Under the pieces are notes generated by a model. That model did no database searches. It was not told the origin of the DNA and was given only the letters and a program-made list of their open reading frames with translations. A program made the translations under genes and the position numbers. From Rostratula benghalensis (taxonomy: Eukaryota > Chordata > Aves > Charadriiformes > Rostratulidae): a stretch of 64,000 nucleotides of DNA. Location: NCBI GenBank assembly GCA_013399305.1, contig VXAI01000019.1:1827034-1891033 (forward strand). Direction: 5' to 3'. Position 1 is the stretch's first letter; every line of letters begins with the position of its first letter. This document shows positions 48,001 to 59,467 of this stretch, piece by piece.

Positions 48001-51000
48001 TTTGTGTTAGCACAGAAAACACTGCTTTTAGGGTAACTCTGCTCAATTCTATGAAGTTACTACTGAAGAAAAGTCAAAAAAAGAGGAGAAATAAGTTCTA
48101 CTCTCCACTTTCCCATAGAACAGGAAGGAAAAGATGCAAAACCAGACAGGGGACCAAACAGAGCAATAAAGAGAACTGAGAGAAAACAACACATGCTGTA
48201 AAACCTAGGACATATGTGATGGTCCTGACCTTATAACCCAAAATGCAGATATTGTTCCCCTGTGCTTTCTTCAATTATGTGCATTTTTATACTGAAGAAA
48301 TAGACTGCATAGACTAGTCCCACAACAATGCTGAATTATTCCTATACTTTTGTTCTTGTCATCTAATCACCAATTATACTTCACAGGTAAACTGGAGAAA
48401 CTCTGTAAGCTCACTCTAGATTTCAACATGCTGGCATGTGTTGGGATCTCTTTAAGCACATCTGAAGACTGAAATGAAACGTGTTCCGAGTACAACCTCA
48501 CTGAGCTGCCACTTGCTCCCTGAGGTTATGCATTTTTCATCAGCAGAGACATTTTCAAATGACCAGCACAGTGGTCAGAACAGTTTTGTTTCTTTTTAAG
48601 AAGAGGTTACCTTTAAAAATAAAGTAAAAATGCTGGAAATAATTTTGTATTAAAGCCCCAAAGAACAATTAACACATTCTTAAAAAAGAAAAGGCAGATA
48701 CATTTCTTAAACAGCTGACACAGACGTTTTCTCAGAGGTATTTCTACTGCACAATGGCAATAATTAGACGCCACTTTAAAAAAGCATTATGTTAAACACA
48801 AATTAATGAATGCATCTTTACGTCAAGTAGATTAACCTTAATATGCTTCATTTTTATGCAAAAATCCAAATGAGTATCTGGAGGTTCATAATTTCCTCCG
48901 ATGCATAGAACTGTGAAAGCAATGTGTCTCAAATCTGATTTCATACAGAAAAATAGCAGCTGCTACTACGTAGGTTATTGGCAAATCTCATATACAGGAG
49001 GATTTCTCCTAGTTCTGCATTAACTACAGTGCTATCTGCATGTACACAATTGCACACAGAAAAACTGACTTTTATCTATTACTAAGTGAGAATGTGAACC
49101 GCATGGGACTCAAGAATTGTCAAATTACATACCAGTGTTATCAATCCAGATTAAACTCATCTTTAAATGGCAAATCTTGTAACTGTTTCAAACAACCTGA
49201 CATGCTCCAAAGCATTAAGCTACAGGATAACACCAATATTTGGAAAGGAACCAGTTATTTTTTCTGCAAGCCAAATAAACAAACATGTAGATTTTTTACA
49301 ATGACTTGTGAGTCTCTGTAGAATTGGCTGCAAAAATAGAAATTTTTGCATTCCTTTCATTCCTAGCTGGACAGAATCTAAGAAAAAAAAAATCATATGA
49401 TAAAATTAAAACCTGTTATGTTGTAATACTTGCTTGTCTGATATTTTTTCATATAAGAATATTGAGATCTATTTCATAGGAGCAGAATACTATATTCTTT
49501 AGAAGTAATGGTACACTTTAGTCTTCTCAAAATAATTATATTCAAGTTTTTATGAAAGGGCATTCCATTTTACCACAGATAAATCTTCAAAATACAGATT
49601 CTTACATATTTAATGAGCAATTGCTTTCAGTATTTGAAGATAACTAGTGATAAATAATGATTTGGGGAATATTTACATTAAAGGACTACTGAGAATATTA
49701 ATAACATTAACAATGTTCCTTAACATGCTTTAATTTAATTTAAAATTGAATTTAAAACATCTTTCTGCCAGAAAAAAAAAATAACAATACAGAAGCTCTA
49801 GATACAGTCAATTCAAAAAGAAATATTCTGCCTGTGGCCTGCCACAAACCATAAAATATCAGGTCAAGTTAAGCAATAAAACAAACTTCTGAATTCACTT
49901 GTTAATGAGTCTCTCATAAAAACACAGTACCTGCCAGCAATAACTCACTCAGTGTCAAACCACACTATTGTCTCCAAAGTGGGGTGCTCCTTTGCAACAG
50001 GGACTTTCACTGTAAAAAAAATAATAAATATTTCTATATAGCTGCTATTGGGCTGATGCCAAAAGGTGTCAAATCATATAGTGAGAACATGCTTGAATTC
50101 AAATATGCCCAAGGAAAGTAAAACATCTCATCCACTACAAATATACAGCTACTTCAGGCAAAATAGGGGGGAAAATGCTTTTAAAATCTTCTATTAAGGC
50201 ACAGTCTTTTTAATCTTATTCCTGCTAAAACTCTGAATAGAAAGGAGAGCAAATTATTCTTCCATGTTCCCCTACATGAAATTTTTTACTCTATTTTCCC
50301 CATATTCATTTTTTTATCCTTTTAGTCAGAATTTTGATGAAGGAAAACACATACAAAGGTATTAGAGAAGGGATAGAGTAAGGTGTGACAGAGGGAGGAT
50401 GAGCTTCAGGGAGAGGTTCCAAACATGATCAAGGTTCAGCTGTGCTCCTCATTTCATAAACAGAAAATAAAGGAAAGCCTTGAAAAATCTTGAAAAGTCA
50501 GACATATAACTAGATCACAGATGACAGAAAATAAATATTACTGTAGTTTTATAGATTGGAAACAAACACAAAGCCACACCAGAATTTTGCATCTGTCTGT
50601 CCTAGTGGCTCAGCATAAAACGGAATATTCAAAAAGATGCCATAAGAAATGTCTTTTTTGTTCTGTAGGAAGAAATTTCTTTTCAGGATTTGACTGTTTG
50701 TTTAAATGTTTGCATTACCATGCAGCTCACACATGGCTATGTTCTATGAAGAAAACACTTTTATAAGTCAGTCTACTTTGCCAGAGGTGGTATAAAATTC
50801 ACTCCCCAATTACAGATGATGCAAATTTGAAGTGATATAAACCACACTGACTCTTCAGTAATACAACAATGCTGATATATTTTATGGTACACACAAAGCC
50901 ACGCATTAGAACAAATATATCTGGTTAGATCTTGAACATGTAATTCCCACGTGCAATAACCTGTCTCAGGTTTTATGTTAATGGTCCCACAATAACATCA

Positions 51001-51839
51001 GATAATCATTACATCCTCCAGTAAATGTTTCATCTGCTTCCTCAATTACAGCTTTTCTTGGAGGTTATATATAATTTTTTAAAAGCAAACCAAGGTAAAT
51101 ATTGCAGATGGAGTAGAAAGACTGTTTTCATTCTTTTTTTAAGAAGTCTGTATCTTCTTTATATTTCTCTGTTGTAGTGTAGTAGCCTGATCATTTGTCA
51201 GCAGCAATTGGGATGGCAGGATTCACCTATAGAACAACATGAGAAACATTTTTCCCTCAAAAAATCCTGAAATATTCTCTGTAAATAACTTAGGAGAGCA
51301 AGAAACAAGTTAAACTCTAGTTCTGTAAGAATTAAGCTGCTAAGAATGCCATGAACTATGTAATGTTTTCATAGCTTGATTACTTGCATAAAATGTGGCG
51401 TCACAGGTTATATGAAACTTTCTACTACGTCAAAGATACATTGATTAGACAATTAGCTGTGTGTATGTCACAGCCTCCAACACAAGTACACACCCAGTAC
51501 CGCAAATTAGCAAAGATCAGATTGGCAGCAGCTAAGATACCTTGTAGCCAAAGAAATGGAATATGCAGCCTTCTCCTGTGCTGATGGCAGAGCACAGCTC
51601 ATTATCTATGCAAACCAGAGTCAAAAATATTCTGTTTCTACCATTTAGATTACAATAGAGAAGGGGTGAGCAAAAAAAAGAAGGAAAGCAATGGAAACAG
51701 TGATTGCAGGTACTTGGTCGTCTCATTCAGTTACGATGTCTTTCTACTATATCCAAACAAGAAAGGTAGGCTCACCTAGTAATAAAAGAATGCAGAGGAA
51801 TGTAATTTTAATGGAAGATTAGATTTATCCTAGGAATTT
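45057..51839. other. Noncoding AT-rich stretch
   Basis: No gene or named repeat recognised. An unassigned 112-codon frame lies at 45957-46295. A purine-biased segment occurs at about 50360-50420. Confidence 0.6.
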
Positions 51840-52157
51840 GTGTGGCCTGCTGTCCTCCCTACCCTGCAGCAAGTCTCACTAGTGCCTTCCTGCTATATCT
51901 CCTGCTCGGTTCCTTCAGAGCCTCATACAGCAGCCAGAAGCACCGACGTGTCACCTCTCCAGCCATCCCTCCACTGGAGACCCAGCTGTGCTGCACGGTC
52001 AGCATATGGATATGGTCCAGCAGGAGGAAGAGGATGCTTCTCCTCTCCATGGGCATCAAAGCTTCCTCTCCCCCAGAGACAGAATTTCCTTCAGGAAACA
52101 TGCTGTTTCTTGCTGCAAACTTTCCTAAGGCTTTTTTATTTTTTTTTACCCCTTCAG
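51840..52157. other. GC-rich patch open in several frames
   Basis: Markedly less AT-rich than its neighbours. Two plus-strand frames (51840-52286 and 51842-52180) and one minus-strand frame (51859-52167) are open at once. The patch ends in a polypyrimidine tract with a strong acceptor (TTTTTTACCCCTTCAG, AG at 52156-52157). I recognise no protein domain. It may be an unrecognised old repeat or a fragment of a processed sequence. Confidence 0.4.
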
Positions 52158-52242
52158 TTAACAGCAATGTATCACTCTAAATTTTATACACATCTCCACA
52201 AACACACAGAAGAAACCAAAACTATCAGGAAAGAAGCTTATG
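52158..52242 (+). other. Weak candidate 85-bp exon
   Basis: Lies between the strong acceptor at 52156-52157 and a moderate donor TATG|GTAAAA (GT at 52243-52244). It stays open in the 51840-52286 frame (KHTEETKTIRKEAYG). No known family. Confidence 0.15.
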
Positions 52243-52634
52243 GTAAAATAAAGAATATTCCGTTGAATCATGGTGTTCTGTGCTAGAAATGAGCACATTT
52301 CTTGACAAAAAAAAATTAATCTGAAAGTCAGAATATTGTGTGTGAGATATACAAGAGAATACATCCTAAGCAGTAATTTTTGGGCTGCATTTTGAAAACT
52401 AAAGAGCTCTTACAGCAATCCTGGTAAGGATAAATATCATTCTTTGGGTTGCATTTTACAAAAGGTGAATATAAATTAACATTGTATTAGGAAATCATCC
52501 TATATAGCATCACATTTGCTCAAAGTTAATTCTCTCTAAAGTGCTGCATGAGGTACAAAAAAGACCCTGAGTTTTCAAATTAGATTTTCAATGTCTAAGA
52601 ATCAATATGAAAATTAGAAAGTCTATTTGCTTAA

Positions 52635-52873
52635 CCAATCCACATTCTTTTGCCAGGAGTTTGCAAGCCAACCAATGTCCAAAATTGGATTTCATTTAAA
52701 TTGGATGTATAAAATTGGATTTTAAGGAAATCAAAAAAGACAAACCTTAATAGGTTTAAGCTGGATCATTTTATTTCACAGATGCATGAAGCTGAAACAT
52801 TATTTCTTTAAAGAGGAAACATTAGATGTATGGTTGTTGTATTGTGCTGTCACTTAAAGTGTAATCTAATTGG
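52635..52873. promoter_or_regulatory. Cluster of six CCAAT/ATTGG cores
   Basis: CCAAT at 52635-52639 and 52672-52676, then ATTGG at 52684-52688, 52700-52704, 52714-52718 and 52869-52873. The middle three sit in a degenerate direct repeat of AAATTGGAT with 16- and 14-bp spacing; AATTGGAT recurs at 52868. It may be an NF-Y type cluster or merely a decayed short tandem repeat. Confidence 0.3.
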
Positions 52874-53079
52874 ATAGTGTTACACATTACTGTGTTTTAA
52901 GCTGACAGTAGTACAAACTAAACAATACTTCAAGATTTATAACAGACAAACATAGAGTTCATAGCATTTTTCCTGTGTTAAAATAGTCCAATATAAACTG
53001 TAACTCATAAATGTAGAGCGTACTTTATTACTCAGTAGAAAAGACACCAAAAAAAGTCATTAAATATTTTAAAATAAAT

Positions 53080-53080
53080 N
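53080..53080. other. Single ambiguous base (N)
   Basis: One N within an A-rich run. It is an unresolved base, not an assembly gap. Confidence 0.99.
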
Positions 53081-53850
53081 AAATAAAAAAAAAAAGGCCT
53101 TTGTCAATTTATAGCATCTTAGAATGATCTAAGAGATCATGAAAGAAAATGAGAGGAAATGCCAGAGTGATGAATACCATGGAATCAAAGTATTAAATAC
53201 AAAGTAATAATTGGCAAACAGCAGAAAATAAAAGCCTATGTTGGTGTGTAGGTCTTTCTTGCTCAGTTAATCATTTAGTGAGTTCATCTAAATGGTACTG
53301 GCACTGCAGGATTCAGTTTGTTTACACCATCCTCCTACCATGAGAAACGCAAGATAATATTTTTAGCCCTGGCTGCTGCATGTTCTTGGTACCTGTATAT
53401 AAAGTGATCCCAGCTTAAAATAGAGGGTTTGTTCTTGAATCACTGTCTTGCCTCAGCTCAGTCACTTCAAATATCTCAGTTACCAGGTATATAAACATTC
53501 TATTATCAGACTTATCTTTTTCCTTCACAGACTCGTCATCAATTCACAGTTGAAATTGAAATTCATAATACTATGCTAAATTATTATTACTCATTTTTTC
53601 AAAAAATAGTCATTCACTTTATAAAGGTGACCTGTAGTTTGTCTGTAGCTGTTTGAGTCCTCCTACACTTTATTTATAAAGATTCTTCTTTTTCCATTCA
53701 AAGTATCACCTTCCTACCAAATCATACTTTCAATATATAGCAAGTACACCAATATGTATAACATTGCACCTGAAATTAGTTTTCTAAATAAATGTTCTCC
53801 AGAAAATCATTGAAGTATGTAAACAAAGAAATTAAGAAATCTACACTTAG

Positions 53851-53895
53851 GACTGGACCTGCTATGCTGTGGAAAGACAGAGGATTCTTCATGAG
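53851..53895 (+). other. Candidate 45-bp in-frame exon
   Basis: AG at 53849-53850 and a perfect-type donor GAG|GTAAGTG (GT at 53896-53897). The 45 bp are open in phase 0 (DWTCYAVERQRILHE). The acceptor lacks a good pyrimidine tract. The donor lies in an inverted repeat GGTAAG-TGT-CTTACC, so a donor is present on both strands. Confidence 0.15.
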
Positions 53896-56800
53896 GTAAG
53901 TGTCTTACCAGATTTAGGAGTAAATCCTCTGCCTAGTTCAACAACTGAGTAGAAATCAGCACAGTGTGCAGAATATCTAATTCCTTCACCAATAACTTCC
54001 ACACACAAAAAGCAGCAGATGATTCATGGTCATTCTCTCTTCCAGCCAGTCTTTTATTCTGTTCCCTCCAAAGCTCAAGTTCACAAAATATTCTGAAATT
54101 TCAAAAATACTTCATTCTATAGTTGAACACCTCTCAAGCAAAATTTTTTCATATTCTTATAGGTCCAAGATGCTCTGATTTTCTTTTCAGGTGGATAGAT
54201 ATTTTCTTATATAAAGGACAACAGGTCTGACACAACCTCTCCTTTCAAAAATAGTCAACAAACACTGACCAGGAGCAGCAAATAACTGATGTTTGGACCA
54301 TATTCCAGAAATCTAACTTCTAGGTCCCTTCATTGAACAATACAGATCAGGGACTTGAATCTAATTTTTTCTTCAAGAGACGAGCATTCTAAAATCTTAT
54401 TATCCAATGTGCATTTTTCCCCCTCCTTAGTTTATTTCTTAGACAGAATCTTCTCTCATATTAAGATATTTTTCTTTATTACAATTTTTCTCAAATTAGG
54501 TGCATATTTTTGAAAGATAAACAGTGTCATAAAATACACAATTAGCTCTAATGAGCATCGGTTTTCTCAAATTTCTCCAGGATTTTTTACCTACAGGATT
54601 ACTCCCCTATTACTCTTAGCAGATTGTCCACAAATATGCTAAGAATGGCCTGAACTGTCTTCACAGGCAGTACAGTTATAAGAAGTGGTTTTACACAGCA
54701 CAGCAGAGATATTGAGTCATGCAAAGCTTCTCTGAAAATTATAAGCAAAGATGGCTCCAATTTTATTCATCCTGGAAATGGATACATTATCAAAAAACTA
54801 AAATGGTGGTGTTTTTAGTGAGACCAAAAACACTGCTTTTCAGTATAAATGCACGCAGACGTTATCCCAGAAAGGAATCCAATGCTACACAGTTATAAGG
54901 GGAAACAATCCCCGCATCCACAGCTAACATTACCCAGTTTTATCAGGGTTAGTATTTATACAATACATTAAAAGGATCATTATGAAACCAATACAACAGA
55001 AATTTATATAATCTTTCTCATTGTATGTGTAATTTTGGTAAATATTTAGAAGGCTGATACAGAAGAAAGTAGCCTGAACGACAAAGTGCACTAATTAAGG
55101 TATGAAATAGAACTGTTAATCAAGAGACTTTAACAAAGAGGAAGGAAAGAAATCACCTAGTTCCTGCATTGCCATGGCAGGTCCCAAGTGCAGAGTCACA
55201 GAAAAGAACAGACAGGTTAAGAGTAGATAAGTGAGCAAGAAAGTAGTTTTCCTAGTTCTGGCTATCTGTACCAGAGTACCTCTTGTACATGCCAGTTAAT
55301 TAACAACAAAATACTACTTAAGGTGGAACAGACAAAGGTCATTGTATCATATGTACCCTCCTGCTTTTCCTTATTTTGTCTCTTCATATAACATTCTGCT
55401 CAATGATTGCAAATCCATGTTTTTTACTCCTTAACTCTTTACCTCATGACAACGCTAATTTTTTGAGTGACTTGACAGCCAGCAAAGTCTTGCATCTTTC
55501 CAGAACTCATCACCCTAGTATTATTCCCCGAGGGTATCCAGAGACTGGCAGGCTCCTGACAACTGCATGAGCTGAGTGAAGAATTGGTAACAGAGGCATC
55601 TTTGAGGGCAGCACTGGCCCCGAGGGCAAGGTAGTTCGTGTTGTTGGACAGAGGGTCCGGTGAGAATACTCAGGTCAGAGGAGAAGCTGCAGAAACCAGA
55701 GGAGTCAGTGACTGCAAGCAGGATCAGGATATGTCACTCTCTTTCTCCAGAACTCATAAAAGCTTTAGTGCTTATAGCTCTACCAGAATAAACCCAGCAA
55801 GAATTCTACTTAATGACCAAATGCTGTGTGTGAGCAGTTATTGGAGATGAACCTCAGCTGGTTATAGATTATTCTGGTTTTAAAAGAAACCAACTGAGCA
55901 ACTCCTTCCTTGCATCCTTTTTAGCATACAAGTAGCAGATAAACCCTCCTGCTCTGTTCTCTCCCTGATATACCAGGCTCATTTTTACCTGCCCCTACCA
56001 TATATCTTCTATTTACAGCTAATGACCATCAATCTAGGTGAAAGCTAGACACAAAAATCTACAAGTGTTTTGTCATTTATAATTCTGTAAAACGTTTAAA
56101 GCCTATGAAGGAATATATGTCTCAGTGAACCACTTGACTTTTAAATCTTCTGTTCAGTGATAATTTCCCCATTTCAAAAAAGATTTGTCTGGATTTATGG
56201 TAATAAAACCTAATCCAAAGATGAGGCAGTAGAGATCCATAGAAATCCTAAAGTGCAACTGAAGTAGTTTCCTTTTCTACATACCAATGCTTGGTGCAAG
56301 ATGCCCACAAATTGGTTGGATAAGACAAAATAGTCAGGATGTGGGAGCTGAGCATGGCTATTACCCTCAATGCTCAAAATCTCTGGGCAAAGAAAGTTCT
56401 TTACTATTAATTTATAAACGAGAAACTTGATACAACTCTAAGGACTGTGGTACCAATGATTGCAGCACTATTTTATTTTCAGAATCATATACTGCAGATA
56501 AATAAAATTCACAAGACAGAAGGAGCAACAGACCAAATACAGAGTAAATTAAAAGTAGGAAATGAAAAATGAAAGTCCAGTACAAATCTAAAAAGAAGGG
56601 ATTGTGCAACCAATATCACAGAGAAGAGAAGAGATTATGAAAAACAGTATTTTCTATACTCTAGTGGCTGAAATGCATGTGAACATGAAAATGATATCTC
56701 TCCAAATTTTCAGAAGCCTCAGACAACTTCTACTAGTAAAGAAACCAAGTCTTAGAAAAAGAGATATTTCAGAAACATATCTCACCTATGATACTACTAC

Positions 56801-58436
56801 CCATTACCATGCTGGCAACCAATAAATCAACTTTAACATTAAAAGCTAAGTCTGACCCACCACCTCTTAGTGACATGTAAAAAAAGAGGTTTATTTTTTG
56901 CAGCTAGGTCATTTGTGTACCATACAAACATCATAACGCAAACACAATTGTTTGAAACACTTTTCACTGCATTCTTTTAGGATCTGCAAACAGATACATA
57001 AGTTGTCTGTGCGCTTGTGAATACCCCTGAAGCACAAGGGGATCATATGCCGTGTGCTACTCCCATGACATGAGTCCTCAAATGGAGCACTTTGGAGCAA
57101 ATAGTCCCAATTCCTGAACACAATACAAGCTAGCAAACACATTCACCATTCAAAACAAGAAAGACAGATGTCTTTGTTACAGTCCACACAACATAGGGCA
57201 GGTTACATTTCCAGAAAATAAAATACAGAAACATAGCAAAAAAAAAAGGCAAGATACTGGACACTAATCCACTGCTTTTCTGAGGAGGAGGAAAAAAAAA
57301 AATATTCTTCCCATAATGGAACCTCTCCCACTGGGTCTTACGGCTGCTCTGAGATCATCCATGTGATACACAGCTACACGTGTCACACTTACCTGGTAGA
57401 ACATATACTTGGCAGTTCTTCACTGCAAAGCAAGCAGCACTAGATCATTTCATTAAGATGTTGTATTATCTCCAAAGAAAGTGTCAAACAACTGTTGTAG
57501 CCCTAGGCAATTAAAACATCTCTAATGACAGACATCTCTGCAGTTCTTGCATATACTTTTTTTTAAACTGGATTTAGCCAACACATAAGCACATAAGCAC
57601 TTTCATGATGTTTTACTAAGGAGTCAAAATATCACCTTTAAAAACCTTTCTTTTTAAAAAACTTTTATTTAAAAAAAATCACAATTATTCATATTAATGA
57701 TACCACGGAATTATCATTTGAGTAGGTACCCAGAAAACACACATATGCTATACTATTTCCAGTCCTACAATATACAAGAAAGCCATTAACATAGAGTCTG
57801 AGTTCAGACTGAAGTTATTTTGAGAGATATAGATATCCAGGCTTTTTTAGATGGGCAAGTCAAGCAGCTGATTATATATGCTTTTTACTACAAAACCCCC
57901 ATATATTTTAATTTAAGTCCAATTCTAATTACATCAGTCCTATTCAAAAATCATTGTTACATTTCTTCCCTCACTACAAAAAGCATATTAGGGATCATAG
58001 AGATGAAAAAGAAGAATTATTTGCATCATATATATGTAGACATATGAGTGGCTAGTTCCATTAAATTTAGTATATAACCTAAGTGAATTATGTTCTTCTA
58101 ACAGATGATCAGAGCAGTTACCTTAGGTTTTCCAATTCATTATTTCACTGAGAAAAGGAACTGGACTTCTAAGTTAAACTCTAAACTTCCAAATTTAAGA
58201 TCAGATAAGCTAAGTATCTTATTCCCCTACTTCCAAAATGAAATAAGAATACAGTTTTACCACAGAATCTGATATTACTTTTTTCAATACCTTTCAGTTT
58301 CAAGGAAGAATGAAGGTCAAAGCAGCAATAAAAGAATAAGGTACTGGTTTTACTTCACATCAGAATGAAATAGCCTTTCCAGTGGTTCAGTTCTATCCAT
58401 AGACTTAACGTGGAGGGATGGTGTGACATAACTAAA

Positions 58437-58740
58437 TCATGGAATTGAAGAATACTTTCATTGAACAAGGTCTTTGGTCATCAGCTAGTCTCACTTCAAT
58501 TCTGAGCAGGACCAATTTAGATCAGGTTGTTTGGGACCATGCCATACCAAGTTTTGACTACCAAGCTTGGATAGTCAAGCCTCCCTGGGCTACCCATTCC
58601 ACTGTTTGCTGTTTGATCATCCTCGTGATGGAAAAAAAAAAAAGTAAACCAACCAATATATCTAATCAGAAATTTGCTATTCAGTAGTTATTCAGACTTG
58701 CTGTCCAGTAGAAGCCCCAGGAGCTATTCTGCTGAGCTAT
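58437..58740 (-). mobile_element. CR1 LINE, 3' part, minus orientation (diverged)
   Basis: TCATGGAATTGAAGAATACT at the outer edge; then TGAGCAGGACCAATTTAGAT and CAGGTTGTTTGGGACC, CAAGTTTTGACTACCAAG, CCTCCCTGGGCTACCCATTC and GTTTGATCATCCTCGTGATG correspond in order to the reverse complement of a CR1 3' end and terminal ORF2. Past a short A run, ATATCTAATCAGAAATTTG still follows the family. The inner edge is estimated. Substituted enough to be an old copy. Confidence 0.85.
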
Positions 58741-59310
58741 TTTTATGCCAGTTCATCCTCTACCTGTATCAGTACAGTAGGGGTTGGTCTGTACCAGCAG
58801 AAAGAATTTTTCTTTCTCTCAGTTCTTTCTTAACAAAATTTGGCCCATTATCTACTTACATAAACTAATAATCAGCTTTCCGAGTTATTTTCCCACTTGT
58901 CCACTCATAGAAAGAAGATTTCTCTTTTTTCTGAACAGATGGCAAGTACTTCACTAACTGCTCATTATAATCTGAAAGTAAACATTGGCTGGGGATCAAA
59001 CAAGTTCTCAGTATAACCTCTGAGGCATCTGGCTGATTGAACCATTATAAAGACAATTAAGTACTTAGAATGTTAAATTAGTAAAACATACCTAACATAA
59101 TAAGGAGTGTATTGAGCGTGAACAAATACAGCCTGCTTCCACCTACAGAGATAATCATAACCTACAGAAAACTCAAGAAATCTGTACAAACATTCTCCAA
59201 GTCTGTTTTCACCCTATCGGTGGCCAGGGCAGCTCTCAACCAAGAAAATTTAAAAATTATTATTCCTGTACACAATTGCAGACTTTTAAGCTGTGTATGG
59301 CCTGAAGACA
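58741..59310. other. Noncoding spacer between two CR1 copies
   Basis: AT-rich, no gene seen. Its first part may still be unrecognisable CR1. Confidence 0.5.
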
Positions 59311-59467
59311 TAGGCTGCCCAGAGAGGTGGTGGTGGAGTCTCCTTCTCTGGAGACATTCAAAACCCTCCTGGACACGAGAGGTAACCTGCGCTGGGTGAC
59401 CCTGCTCTGGCAGGGGGGGTTAGACTAGATGATCTCCAGAGGCTCCTTCCAACCCCATATCACACAG
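59311..59467 (+). mobile_element. CR1 LINE, truncated 3' end, plus orientation
   Basis: GGCTGCCCAGAGAGGTGGTG, GAGTCTCCTTCTCTGGAGAC, ATTCAAAACCCTCCTGGACA, GGTGACCCTGCTCTGGCAGG and TTAGACTAGATGATCTCCAG. It belongs to the same subfamily as the copy at 1409. Relative to that copy it has an extra GGT triplet and a small deletion just before the stop region, so the terminal frame is altered. Confidence 0.95.

Larger units (their letters stand above)
52874..58436. other. Noncoding stretch
   Basis: AT-rich except for about 55500-55860, which is GC-richer and holds a 70-codon frame (55638-55850) with no recognised domain. A short direct repeat CCAGAACTCAT occurs at about 55500 and 55747. An 8-bp repeat CACATAAG occurs twice near 57582-57597. 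Confidence 0.55.

Noticed and set aside
58467..58488. TCTTTGGTCATCAGCTAG resembles miR-9 (TCTTTGGTTATCTAGCT)
   Set aside because: Several mismatches, no hairpin partner, and the segment belongs to a diverged CR1 copy.
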